Origin: Sarcophilus harrisii
Taxonomy: Eukaryota > Chordata > Mammalia > Dasyuromorphia > Dasyuridae
Assembly: GCF_902635505.1 (NCBI RefSeq)
Contig: NC_045427.1
Span: 336,228,411 to 336,292,410, forward strand
Direction of reading: 5' to 3'
DNA: 64,000 nt
Shown: piece by piece, positions 61,584 to 64,000 of the stretch
How the letters are laid out: each line of letters starts with the position of its first letter
How positions within the stretch are numbered: position 1 is the stretch's first letter
Translations under genes and position numbers: made by a program
The notes under the pieces: model-generated
Seen by the model: the letters and a program-made list of their open reading frames with translations, nothing else
Database searches by the model: none
What the model was told of the DNA's origin: nothing

Positions 61584-61816
61584 AAATAGAAAACACACAA
61601 TACTTTCAAGCATATAACTACCATTTAACCAATTCCATCACTTTAAATTTGCCTAGAATCCCTAAGTAGAAATTGAAATAAAATAAAAAGTTACTTTTTG
61701 AATGGCTATTTGCTCCGAGGGAAGCATGGTTTCTAGGGGTAAGCAATTCCGAAGATCTTCTGCAATGTTTTTCAATATAATATCATTATTATTGTGAATG
61801 AATTCATCAAAATCTC
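23132..61816 (-). CDS. Seven-exon class I SAM-dependent methyltransferase-type gene (5' end not seen)
   Basis: Rebuilt from exons 61695-61816, 58830-58968, 53393-53514, 51129-51239, 41885-41991, 25209-25299 and 23132-23248 (minus strand, in this order). All introns are GT-AG, the phases fit at all six junctions, and about 268 codons read open to TAG. The protein shows, in order, an N-terminal helical part; a short cysteine pair (NYCMVCGSH); SAM-binding motif I ([10 protein letters not shown], the DxGxxxG type); an acidic residue after the second strand (LHGVEMN); a motif-IV-like segment ([14 protein letters not shown]); and the later strand [12 protein letters not shown]. This is the Rossmann-type methyltransferase fold. 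The substrate is unknown and no targeting or membrane segment is visible. The first of the seven exons begins mid-codon, so at least one upstream exon is missing. I do not recognise a standard gene symbol. No sign of decay is seen in the exons. Confidence 0.88.
23528..23565. repeat. (GT)n(GC)n microsatellite
   Basis: About 11 GT units followed by about 5 GC units, in the last intron of the methyltransferase gene. Alternating purine-pyrimidine of this kind can form Z-DNA. Confidence 0.95.
23660..23790 (+). mobile_element. L2 LINE 3' end
   Basis: agaatgtaagcaccttgaag, agcatcttgtacaaagtag, then a short A/T tail. Interrupted by a T-run. Confidence 0.6.
24318..24513. mobile_element. Probable hAT-type non-autonomous DNA transposon (MITE)
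   Basis: Ends are imperfect inverted repeats: caaaggcatcaaactcaaac on the left and cacttgacatctctg on the right, resembling the hAT/Charlie-type ends often seen as (...)gagtttgacacctctg. The interior contains ttcccaattacactttaatc. No transposase. The 8-bp target duplication is not clear. Confidence 0.5.
25209..25299 (-). CDS. Methyltransferase-type gene, sixth visible exon
   Basis: Begins with the last base of a split arginine codon, then [20 protein letters not shown] and [10 protein letters not shown]. Acceptor TTTTTCAG, donor GTTTGT. The GTLLVTVPS strand is typical of the region after motif IV in class I methyltransferases. Confidence 0.9.
25420..26295. other. Intron sequence, nothing recognised
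   Basis: Part of the 16.6-kb intron between the fifth and sixth visible exons. T-rich and A-rich runs, no repeat family recognised. Confidence 0.35.
26300..26812 (-). mobile_element. Older L1 3' end, antisense
   Basis: attttattatgccccaattac, gagttccaaattctctc and ttggagagggatagcatttt are the 3' UTR of an older L1 subfamily, also seen at 43430-43960 and 56150-56420. Confidence 0.8.
26830..27170 (+). mobile_element. Older L1 3' UTR fragment, sense
   Basis: tgaactgatgtgaatagaac, caggagaaccattttatata. This is the complementary strand of the same kind of 3' region as the preceding element, so the two face each other. Confidence 0.6.
27515..28019 (-). mobile_element. L1 3' end, antisense, nested in the full-length L1
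   Basis: 505 bp of 3' UTR and a little ORF2, starting with poly-T. Bounded by a perfect 12-bp duplication ccagcagaagat at 27503-27514 and 28020-28031; the host L1 5' UTR continues after it. Confidence 0.95.
28556..28867 (+). pseudogene. L1 ORF1 coiled-coil remnant
   Basis: 103-residue open piece rich in K, E and N with heptad-like repeats ([20 protein letters not shown]), matching the coiled-coil part of L1 ORF1p, which trimerises and binds RNA. The frame ends before the RNA-recognition domain; the rest of ORF1 lies downstream in broken frames and is cut by a SINE. Confidence 0.7.
29095..29232 (+). mobile_element. Marsupial tRNA-derived SINE, sense, in L1 ORF1
   Basis: gcagctaagtggtacagtgg, ctcaggaggacctcagttca, gctgtgtgactctgg, cacttaaccccaattgtctc. 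L1 ORF1 text continues on both sides; a short A/T-rich duplication (aaaataaa) flanks it. Confidence 0.9.
31481..31516. repeat. Long A homopolymer inside L1 ORF2
   Basis: About 36 consecutive A residues in the ORF2 reverse-transcriptase region, followed by A/G-rich text. Probably an expanded A-run; a candidate slippage or assembly-sensitive site. Confidence 0.9.
31788..31945 (+). mobile_element. Short L1 3' tail nested in the full-length L1, sense
   Basis: About 158 bp of L1 3' UTR with A-tail (gaaaataaaaaactataatt). Flanked by aaagaatattaatcca (31772-31787) and aaagaatactaatcca (31945-31960), one mismatch. ORF2 text continues after it. Confidence 0.85.
33698..34194 (-). mobile_element. L1 3' end, antisense, nested in the full-length L1 near its 3' UTR
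   Basis: About 497 bp. Bounded by ggacatggctctttt (33683-33697) and ggacatgactctttt (34195-34209), a 15-bp duplication with one mismatch. The host 3' UTR resumes at 34210. Confidence 0.9.
34585..34972 (+). mobile_element. L1 5' UTR fragment, sense
   Basis: Starts ggaggcaagatagtaaagag immediately after the A-tail of the preceding L1. Its text aagatatcttggaaggactt parallels agatattttggaagaactt at 28028 in the full-length copy. It stops where an antisense L1 begins. Confidence 0.75.
34975..39515 (-). mobile_element. Minus-strand L1 with 5' inversion (twin priming), split by a sense L1
   Basis: Antisense L1 text runs 34975-35781 and resumes at 37244-38133 without loss (agaaat, then aaggcctttatcagaac). 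From about 38134 to 39515 the ORF2 reverse-transcriptase part runs in the opposite (plus) direction and ends at the point in the element where the antisense part starts. That is the layout of a twin-primed L1 with an inverted 5' half. Frames are broken throughout. An ORF2 C-terminal piece is open at 37289-37633 (minus). Confidence 0.8.
35782..37243 (+). mobile_element. Sense L1 insertion with internally duplicated 3' end
   Basis: Starts catttccaaaatatatagag, exactly the mirror-image position of the antisense L1 it entered. It runs to a complete 3' UTR and A-tail at about 36870, then repeats 36336-36691 as 36876-37230 and ends in a second A-run. A 6-bp duplication agaaat (35776-35781 and 37244-37249) bounds it. 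The last copy ends earlier in the 3' UTR (catgta) than the first. Confidence 0.8.
39516..40080. other. Intron sequence, nothing recognised
   Basis: No repeat family or exon recognised. Confidence 0.35.
40085..40560 (+). mobile_element. L2 LINE 3' part, sense
   Basis: Order follows the end of L2: gtctgattgtatcaccccct, actgctcagtatactcttaa, cttcctacctttccagtctt, ggccttcttcaaatcttag. Old and diverged. Confidence 0.75.
40600..40865 (+). mobile_element. L2 LINE ORF fragment, sense
   Basis: aaagttctatccttggttat, then the atagataattctaaaatcc segment, resemble an upstream part of L2 ORF2. It lies downstream of an L2 3' end, so it is a separate insertion or a rearrangement. Confidence 0.5.
40880..41605 (-). 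mobile_element. Old L1 ORF2 C-terminal fragment, antisense
   Basis: attctccaactgatgagtat, gatattgctgggtcaag, ataattccagattgctctc and ttaatttgcatttccttaac are antisense ORF2 C-terminal text, more diverged than the copies at 35200. Ends about 280 bp from the fifth visible methyltransferase exon. Confidence 0.75.
41885..41991 (-). CDS. Methyltransferase-type gene, fifth visible exon
   Basis: Encodes [20 protein letters not shown] and [16 protein letters not shown], the final arginine codon split by the intron. Acceptor ATCTTCAG, donor GTATGC. The [14 protein letters not shown] segment corresponds to motif IV of class I methyltransferases, beside the active site. Confidence 0.9.
42000..43100. 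other. Intron sequence, nothing recognised
   Basis: A plus-strand ORF at 42208-42462 ([19 protein letters not shown] in its middle) has no recognised family; it may come from an old repeat. No splice context supports a host exon. Confidence 0.35.
43105..46130 (-). mobile_element. Old L1 assembly, antisense: 3' end, ORF1 and 5' UTR pieces
   Basis: 43430-43960 is the older L1 3' end (gagttccagattctctccc, tggatagcatttttaat). 44000-45340 is ORF1-type text, with a coiled-coil piece open at 45145-45336 (minus; [20 protein letters not shown]). 45340-46130 is 5' UTR-like. The pieces are in one direction but ORF2 is missing, so this is either a large internal deletion or two insertions. Confidence 0.65.
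46190..46350 (-). mobile_element. SINE (CORE/tRNA type), antisense
   Basis: aaggttaagtaacttgctta, cccataactagtaagtatc, then gtgccacctggctgcccc at the tRNA-like end. Confidence 0.8.
46360..47480 (-). mobile_element. Old L1 ORF1 and 5' UTR, antisense
   Basis: ttctagagatgacccacaga and tgccctctggttctaagaa are ORF1 text; the right end (cctaccatcttacctaatgg) is the start of the 5' UTR read backwards. A different subfamily from 44500-46130. Confidence 0.55.
47485..48190 (+). mobile_element. L2 LINE ORF2 fragment, sense
   Basis: atttctatacaaatgacttc, aaattcaacaagtccaaaag, cttttcacctggatctcttg and accctgcctcaactcttgcc follow the order of L2 ORF2. Confidence 0.7.
48205..48295 (+). repeat. Purine-rich simple repeat (AAT/GAA)n
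   Basis: taataataat followed by gaagaagaagaagg units in the intron between the fourth and fifth visible exons. Confidence 0.9.
48300..48530 (-). mobile_element. MIR, antisense
   Basis: atagcactgtgctaagtac, cctcattttacaaatgagg, aaactgagacaaagaggtta, ggtcacataggtaat. Confidence 0.9.
48535..49035. other. Intron sequence, nothing clear
   Basis: A piece near 48595-48790 (tttgccctgattatccctc, ggctggagcactatattt) may be another L2 fragment; not certain. Confidence 0.3.
49040..49160 (+). repeat. Purine-rich (AAGG)n-like repeat
   Basis: About 110 bp almost without pyrimidines (gaaagtaaggaagaaagg and similar), a potential triplex-forming tract. Confidence 0.85.
49205..49358 (-). mobile_element. Marsupial tRNA-derived SINE, antisense
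   Basis: gcaactggggttaagtgac, ggctggatttgaactcagat and the closing ccccatctagctactcc. Confidence 0.9.
49558..49780 (-). mobile_element. CORE-SINE (MIR/THER type)
   Basis: gattagagctggaaagagtc, tgtcatctgttccaaccacc, cattttccaaataagaaatc: the widespread mammalian pattern of this family. Orientation as drawn is provisional. Confidence 0.65.
50280..51105 (+). mobile_element. L2 LINE 3' part, sense, split by a SINE
   Basis: tctaatccattccccataaa, aacacttccctgcttaatat, tgatagaatatag-type text and the tail aagatccttgagagcaaag plus aataaatgcttattgact. The SINE at 50520-50740 interrupts it. It ends about 24 bp from the fourth visible exon of the methyltransferase gene. Confidence 0.75.
50520..50740 (+). 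mobile_element. MIR-like/tRNA SINE, sense, inside the L2
   Basis: gatggcagctagatgatgca, ggagtcaaaaagatctgaat, caagtcagttaaactgtatc, ctcagtttcctcaactataa. Confidence 0.85.
51129..51239 (-). CDS. Methyltransferase-type gene, fourth visible exon
   Basis: 37 codons in phase 0 at both ends: [20 protein letters not shown] then [17 protein letters not shown]. Acceptor TTTTAG, donor GTACTC. The acidic residue of VEMN is placed to bind the SAM ribose (family knowledge). Confidence 0.92.
51530..51655 (+). mobile_element. Diverged SINE fragment, sense
   Basis: cacagtggtttagggagctg, aaattctgggttcaagtctt. Head of a tRNA-type SINE, then lost. Confidence 0.55.
52405..52485 (-). mobile_element. MIR fragment, antisense
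   Basis: agctagcatttatataggat, ttcatttgatccttatagct. Confidence 0.65.
53055..53165 (+). mobile_element. CORE-SINE (MIR/THER type) fragment, sense
   Basis: aggcctcattttcctcaatg, tagactatatggtctctgag, cttcccatctcaagattta. Confidence 0.75.
53393..53514 (-). CDS. Methyltransferase-type gene, third visible exon, SAM-binding motif I
   Basis: 122 bp. Completes a split glycine codon, then [20 protein letters not shown] and [20 protein letters not shown]. Acceptor TTCTTCAG, donor GTAAAG. DVGSRLG is the glycine-rich loop that binds SAM in class I methyltransferases. Extending the exon leftward would only add intron codons (VKSS...). Confidence 0.93.
53720..54100 (-). mobile_element. MIR, antisense, split by a SINE
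   Basis: Left half tagcactataaagcttacaa to ttcttcccatttt; right half cacaaatgagaaagtaaagc to gacctgaaatccg. The SINE between them duplicated 14-15 bp of the MIR. Confidence 0.85.
53836..53996 (-). mobile_element. Marsupial tRNA-derived SINE, antisense, inserted in the MIR
   Basis: Bounded by tattcttcccattt at 53821-53834 and 53997-54010. Contains gtaattggggttaagtgac, ccaggatcatacagctag and the tRNA-like end atctagctgcccc. Confidence 0.93.
54122..54251 (+). mobile_element. Minimal, young L1 tail with perfect target duplication
   Basis: Only about 130 bp of L1 3' UTR plus A-tail. Flanked by a perfect 17-bp duplication aaaagctaagtggcatg (54105-54121 and 54252-54268). Its 3' end closely matches the L1 at 36770-36870 (ggtgaaaaattggaacaag), so both belong to one recent subfamily. 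Confidence 0.95.
54255..54510 (+). mobile_element. MIR, sense
   Basis: taaagcactgggcctggagt, gcaagtcacttaatttctg, tgcctggcacataataagc. Confidence 0.9.
54745..54950 (+). mobile_element. CORE-SINE fragment, sense
   Basis: atttcagtttccctttgtta, cttccagctctaaatctaag, gtaccatggtcctatcatg. The ORF at 54697-54885 overlaps it and is not a host exon. Confidence 0.6.
55395..55475 (+). mobile_element. L1 3' tip, sense
   Basis: aggcgaatgttgaaaattat, ctttgcatgttcttgga, then an A-rich tail. Confidence 0.7.
55555..55800 (+). mobile_element. Marsupial tRNA-derived SINE, sense, nearly complete
   Basis: ttgagttcaaatccagcc-type head, tgcctcagttcctcatctgt, gagctgcagaaggaaatggc, aaaccattccagtatcttta, agagttggacaatattgaa. 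Confidence 0.9.
56130..57860 (-). mobile_element. Old L1 3' UTR and ORF2 C-terminus, antisense, split by a young L1
   Basis: Left part: older L1 3' end (gaaaaggatagcatgtttca). After the young insertion: ttggacatagttccaaactg, aattttttattttggtcaat, gaatctttt-type ORF2 text to about 57860. Frames lost. Confidence 0.75.
56430..56835 (-). mobile_element. L1 3' end, antisense, with a second A-rich tail
   Basis: Bounded by ttcctaagtattttat at 56414-56429 and ttcctaagtattttat at 56836-56851 (perfect, 16 bp). Read on the minus strand the L1 ends in an (AAATA)n-type tail followed by ggactcagggaaagc and a second A-rich run before the duplication, compatible with a short 3' transduction. Confidence 0.9.
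58005..58049. repeat. (CA)n microsatellite
   Basis: About 21 CA units with one interruption (cacacatacaca). Confidence 0.97.
58080..58250 (+). mobile_element. L1 inter-ORF region fragment, sense
   Basis: Purine-rich text ataggataaggtggaatag, gatgggatggacagtgtg, as found between ORF1 and ORF2 of marsupial L1. Confidence 0.45.
58255..58550 (-). mobile_element. Old L1 ORF1 fragment, antisense
   Basis: tgatctattttccaatagat, gtaaggttttgtaccc: ORF1 text as at 44980-45130. The ORF at 58337-58519 is a shadow. Confidence 0.55.
58830..58968 (-). CDS. Methyltransferase-type gene, second visible exon
   Basis: 46 codons plus one base: [20 protein letters not shown] then [20 protein letters not shown] and HQTTPL. 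Acceptor CTCTCCAG, donor GTAAGT (consensus). The CMVC pair resembles half of a zinc-binding site. The first codon follows phase 0 from ...AIQK. Confidence 0.92.
59190..59350 (+). mobile_element. MIR, sense, shortened
   Basis: taggtaggtggcattgtaaa, tacaatgcctggtacatag, aataaatatttg. Confidence 0.75.
59635..59800 (+). mobile_element. L2 LINE 3' end
   Basis: gattatgagctccttgagaa, cttgccttttgcctcttttt, cccagtacatagcaggta. Confidence 0.7.
59800..60350. other. Intron sequence, nothing recognised
   Basis: No repeat family or exon recognised between the first and second visible exons. Confidence 0.35.
60355..60530 (+). mobile_element. MIR, sense
   Basis: aagtttaaatcttggttctg, caggcaagtcacttaaactc, ctacttcatagggctattat, gtgctttgtaaact. 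Confidence 0.85.
60590..61140 (+). mobile_element. Ancient mammalian interspersed repeat, family not named
   Basis: ccattagagttgataattaa, ttagaagccagactacagag, caagaagtctggcagaaaaa, ggatgatagctagcagggat: a word order I recognise from mammalian genomes but cannot assign with certainty. Probably the same family as 63540-64000. Confidence 0.5.
61372..61500 (+). mobile_element. Marsupial tRNA-derived SINE, sense
   Basis: ggggcagctaggtggcacag, ccctgagtcaggaggatttt, gtgtgatcctgagcaagtc, acttaacccaaattacctc. Its 3' tail has become an (AAAG)n repeat. Confidence 0.95.
61498..61587 (+). repeat. (AAAG)n microsatellite in a SINE tail
   Basis: About 22 tetranucleotide units. It accounts for the ORF with repeated KERKKERK at 61380-61589, which is not a gene. 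Confidence 0.97.
61695..61816 (-). CDS. Methyltransferase-type gene, first visible exon
   Basis: Opens with two bases of a split codon, then [20 protein letters not shown] and [20 protein letters not shown]. Acceptor CTTTTTTAG, donor GTAACT. Because it begins mid-codon behind an acceptor, it is not the start exon. Scanning the minus strand to the window edge for an upstream exon ending in phase 1 gave no convincing candidate. Confidence 0.85.
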
Positions 61817-61819
61817 CTA

Positions 61820-62470
61820 AAAAAGAAGCAGAAATATCACTTTTAATTTGTAGACATAATTGGATTAATGGCTATCAATCTTTATCTTTCATCTAAATCT
61901 TTTTTATCTTTTTCATCTTTATCTTTCATCTAAATATAATAACACCTAGAGATTTTTTTCATTCTAAGTTTTCAACAAAGTATTAAAAGGAAAGGCCATT
62001 TTAAAATCCTTTTACAAAAATTTCAAATTACTTTAGTACTTAAAAAACATAAAACTTACACATAATTCCTTTGGCCCCATCACACATACTAATTCAGCCA
62101 ATTAAATTAAAACATCAAAGTACCATATGCATTTTGATATTCTGGATATATCTTCATTATTTTTTTTCTGGCAAGAATAAGATTCCTATTAGATAGAAAG
62201 GGAATAAAACTCATGGACAGGTGATATGACCCATTGGATTTAGGTATTAGAGATTAGAGTACCATAAGACAGAACTGCTAAATAGTTGAGAACTCCCAAT
62301 CAATTCAGAAGACTAAGTTCTTCTGAGTTCAAAAGAGAGGAACTATTTGGCATACACAACTACAGGTTTGAAGGACATAATGAAAATATTTGAGAAAAGA
62401 TACACAAGAATTCAAGTCTCATCAACCAGTTAACAATGGCTTCCAGCATTCCAACTATAATAATAATATA
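61820..62470. other. Stretch upstream of the first visible exon, nothing recognised
   Basis: A direct repeat tttatctttcatctaaat occurs near 61880 and 61919. No exon: the one good donor (minus, near 62055) would create a stop with the next exon. Confidence 0.4.
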
Positions 62471-62474
62471 GCTT

Positions 62475-62560
62475 TATATATTTATATATAATTTATATAT
62501 ATTTATATATATATAAATTATATATAAATATATTTATATAATATATATATATATATATTA
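62475..62560. repeat. TA-rich simple repeat
   Basis: Runs of tatatata with atttatat units; self-complementary. Confidence 0.9.
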
Positions 62561-62561
62561 T

Positions 62562-62760
62562 AATAATAATATAGCTTTGTATACAAAATATATGTATGAG
62601 TAATTTTTCAACATTGACCCTTGCAAAAACTTCTGTTTCAATTTTTCCCCTCCTTCCCTCCACCCCCTCCCTTAGATGGCAGGTTGTTCCATACATGTTA
62701 AATATATTAAAGTATATGTTAAATACAATATATGTATACATATTTGTAGTTATCTTGTTA
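62562..62760 (-). mobile_element. L1 3' end, antisense
   Basis: atgtatgagtaatttttcaa, caacattgacccttgcaaaa, cctcccttagatggcaggtt. Its minus-strand ORF 62493-62741 and plus ORF 62596-62793 are shadows. Confidence 0.85.
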
Positions 62761-62764
62761 GTGC

Positions 62765-63325
62765 CTTATTCTTTAATGCTATTAATGGCATAGAGAAAAA
62801 GATGTCCAGAACATTTATTTCAGGGATTAGTAGTGAGCCCCAATGAGGTCCACAGCTCAGTCTGCATATTTTCAGAGCCCAATTATATCAGTTTAATATT
62901 TGACATGGGAAACTCTAAGCCAATGGGATGGGCTTCTCCCCAAATGTTGTCTAGCCAAATGCAGATAAATATATACTTATCTACTGTAAACAAGTTCTCC
63001 TATAGTCAAATAGTTCTAGCTAAAACAGAAGAGCAAAATAACCCAAATAGGAATAAACATTAAGAAATCTACTCCTAGTCAGTGAAAATTATTTTTCTCT
63101 TTAATACAGTATTTTAATACAGCTTTATGGTAGGCTAAAGATGCTATCAAATTATCTACTTTGGGTCATCCTTAACTCACTAAAGAGTTTCATAGACTAA
63201 ACAATAAGATAACTAGTTGGCACAAATTGTAAAAGAAGGGAGGCTCAAGTTATGTTCTTGTAGTTTATGGTCTTGTAGGAAGTTAAGATCAAATTCCACT
63301 TAAAGACATTTAGTAACTATGTGAC
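62765..63325. other. Intergenic or intron stretch, nothing recognised
   Basis: No family, exon or RNA gene recognised. Confidence 0.35.
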
Positions 63326-63329
63326 ACTG

Positions 63330-63505
63330 GGCAGAATATAATCTCTCTGTTTTTTTCATTTTTGTTTGTCCTTTCTCTCTGAGAACCAAGCCATCAGGGA
63401 GGCTGATGCTATAAAAATCAAAGGAATTGGACTTGAGGGACCGCTGTCCAAAGTCACCAGACTCACTGTTCCCTCCAGTCATCTGGGTCCCTACTAAGCC
63501 TACAC
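63330..63505 (+). mobile_element. Marsupial SINE (second family), sense fragment
   Basis: tgagaaccaagccatcaggg, aaaggaattggacttgaggg, gtccaaagtcaccagactca, gtcatctgggtccctacta: a word order I recall from a widespread marsupial SINE. The name (possibly WSINE1 or Mar1 type) is uncertain. Confidence 0.6.
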
Positions 63506-63539
63506 TAAGAGTGACAATTTGCATATAAAAGTTATTCTA

Positions 63540-64000
63540 AATTGGGGCAAGATAGGAAGGGAGGGGAGATTACTTTTAAAAGGTTAACATATAGCTTAAT
63601 TTTTGACACACTGGTAATTCATCAGTGTATGTACCTTACCTCTGTTGTAACAGGGAAGACTTGGAGTGGAAAGAGAAAAAGAAGTGAGGATTCAGGAAGA
63701 AAAGTAATGAATTTTGGAAATATTAAATTTAAGATCCCTACTGGGCATACAGTTGCAGATGTCTGACAGGCAGTTGAAGATACAAAATTGGAGGTCAGCA
63801 GAGACTGGGGTAAGAAATACACCTGTATTTGAGAATCATTAGCATATTGATAGAGCTAGACAGGTGACAGAGGTCACCAGGTAAAGTAGTAAAGAGCTTG
63901 AAGAGGATCTAAGATAGAACCTCTACAGTTAGAGAGTTTGTCCTACAAGAGGTTCAAGCAAAGGACACCAAGAAGAAGCAGTCAGATAGGTAGGAGGAGA
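63540..64000 (+). mobile_element. Ancient mammalian interspersed repeat, family not named
   Basis: gagaatcattagcatattga, caggtgacagaggtcacc, gaggatctaagatagaacc, aagaagaagcagtcagatag. Runs off the right edge. Probably another part of the element at 60590-61140. Confidence 0.5.

Noticed and set aside
61380-61589. ORF with repeated KERK units
   Set aside because: It is a SINE read into its (AAAG)n tail.
62040-62100. Possible upstream exon of the methyltransferase gene ending at a GTAAGT donor
   Set aside because: Joining in the required phase would create a stop codon (T plus GA), and the upstream frame is not open.
1-64000. tRNA or rRNA genes
   Set aside because: The tRNA-like boxes found all belong to SINE heads; no complete tRNA cloverleaf or rRNA was recognised.

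Overview
The window reads as nuclear DNA of a marsupial, most likely an Australian one of dasyurid type (inference from repeat content). It is AT-rich and dominated by marsupial-type L1 LINEs that share one 3' UTR and A-tail, marsupial tRNA-derived and CORE/MIR SINEs, L2 fossils and retroviral LTRs. There are no operons or prokaryotic features. Host coding sequence is a very small fraction and lies entirely on the minus strand.

Two host genes can be supported. (1) The first coding exon of TMX1 (thioredoxin-related transmembrane protein 1) lies at 1280-1428, with its promoter just to the right; the rest of TMX1 lies beyond the left edge. (2) A seven-exon class I SAM-dependent methyltransferase-type gene spans 23132-61816. 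I rebuilt it exon by exon from splice sites. All six introns are GT-AG, the phases agree at every junction, and the 268 or so codons read through without a stop to a TAG followed by a close polyadenylation signal. The 5' end of this gene was not found and probably lies beyond the right edge. I cannot attach a standard symbol to it, and I do not recall a methyltransferase gene annotated upstream of human TMX1 (14q22.1, TRIM9-TMX1-FRMD6). It is therefore the most interesting object here.

Layout: 1-1.75 kb, an L1 tail, TMX1 intron 1, exon 1 and promoter. 2.4-21.9 kb, the intergenic spacer, made of several LTRs, degraded gammaretrovirus-like fossils and old antisense L1s with LTRs, MIRs and SINEs nested inside them. 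23.1-61.8 kb, the methyltransferase gene, whose largest intron (25.3-41.9 kb) holds a nearly complete plus-strand L1 (27.36-34.58 kb) carrying four later insertions. Next to it is a minus-strand twin-primed L1 into which a sense L1 inserted at the mirror-image position, making a fold-back of about 0.8 kb per arm. 61.8-64 kb, more repeats.

The two genes are transcribed in the same direction, the methyltransferase gene lying upstream of TMX1 with about 21.6 kb between its poly(A) signal and the TMX1 start codon. Nothing in the sequence shows a functional link between them. Family names for repeats come from recognition by eye; boundaries marked by target-site duplications are precise, the others are approximate.
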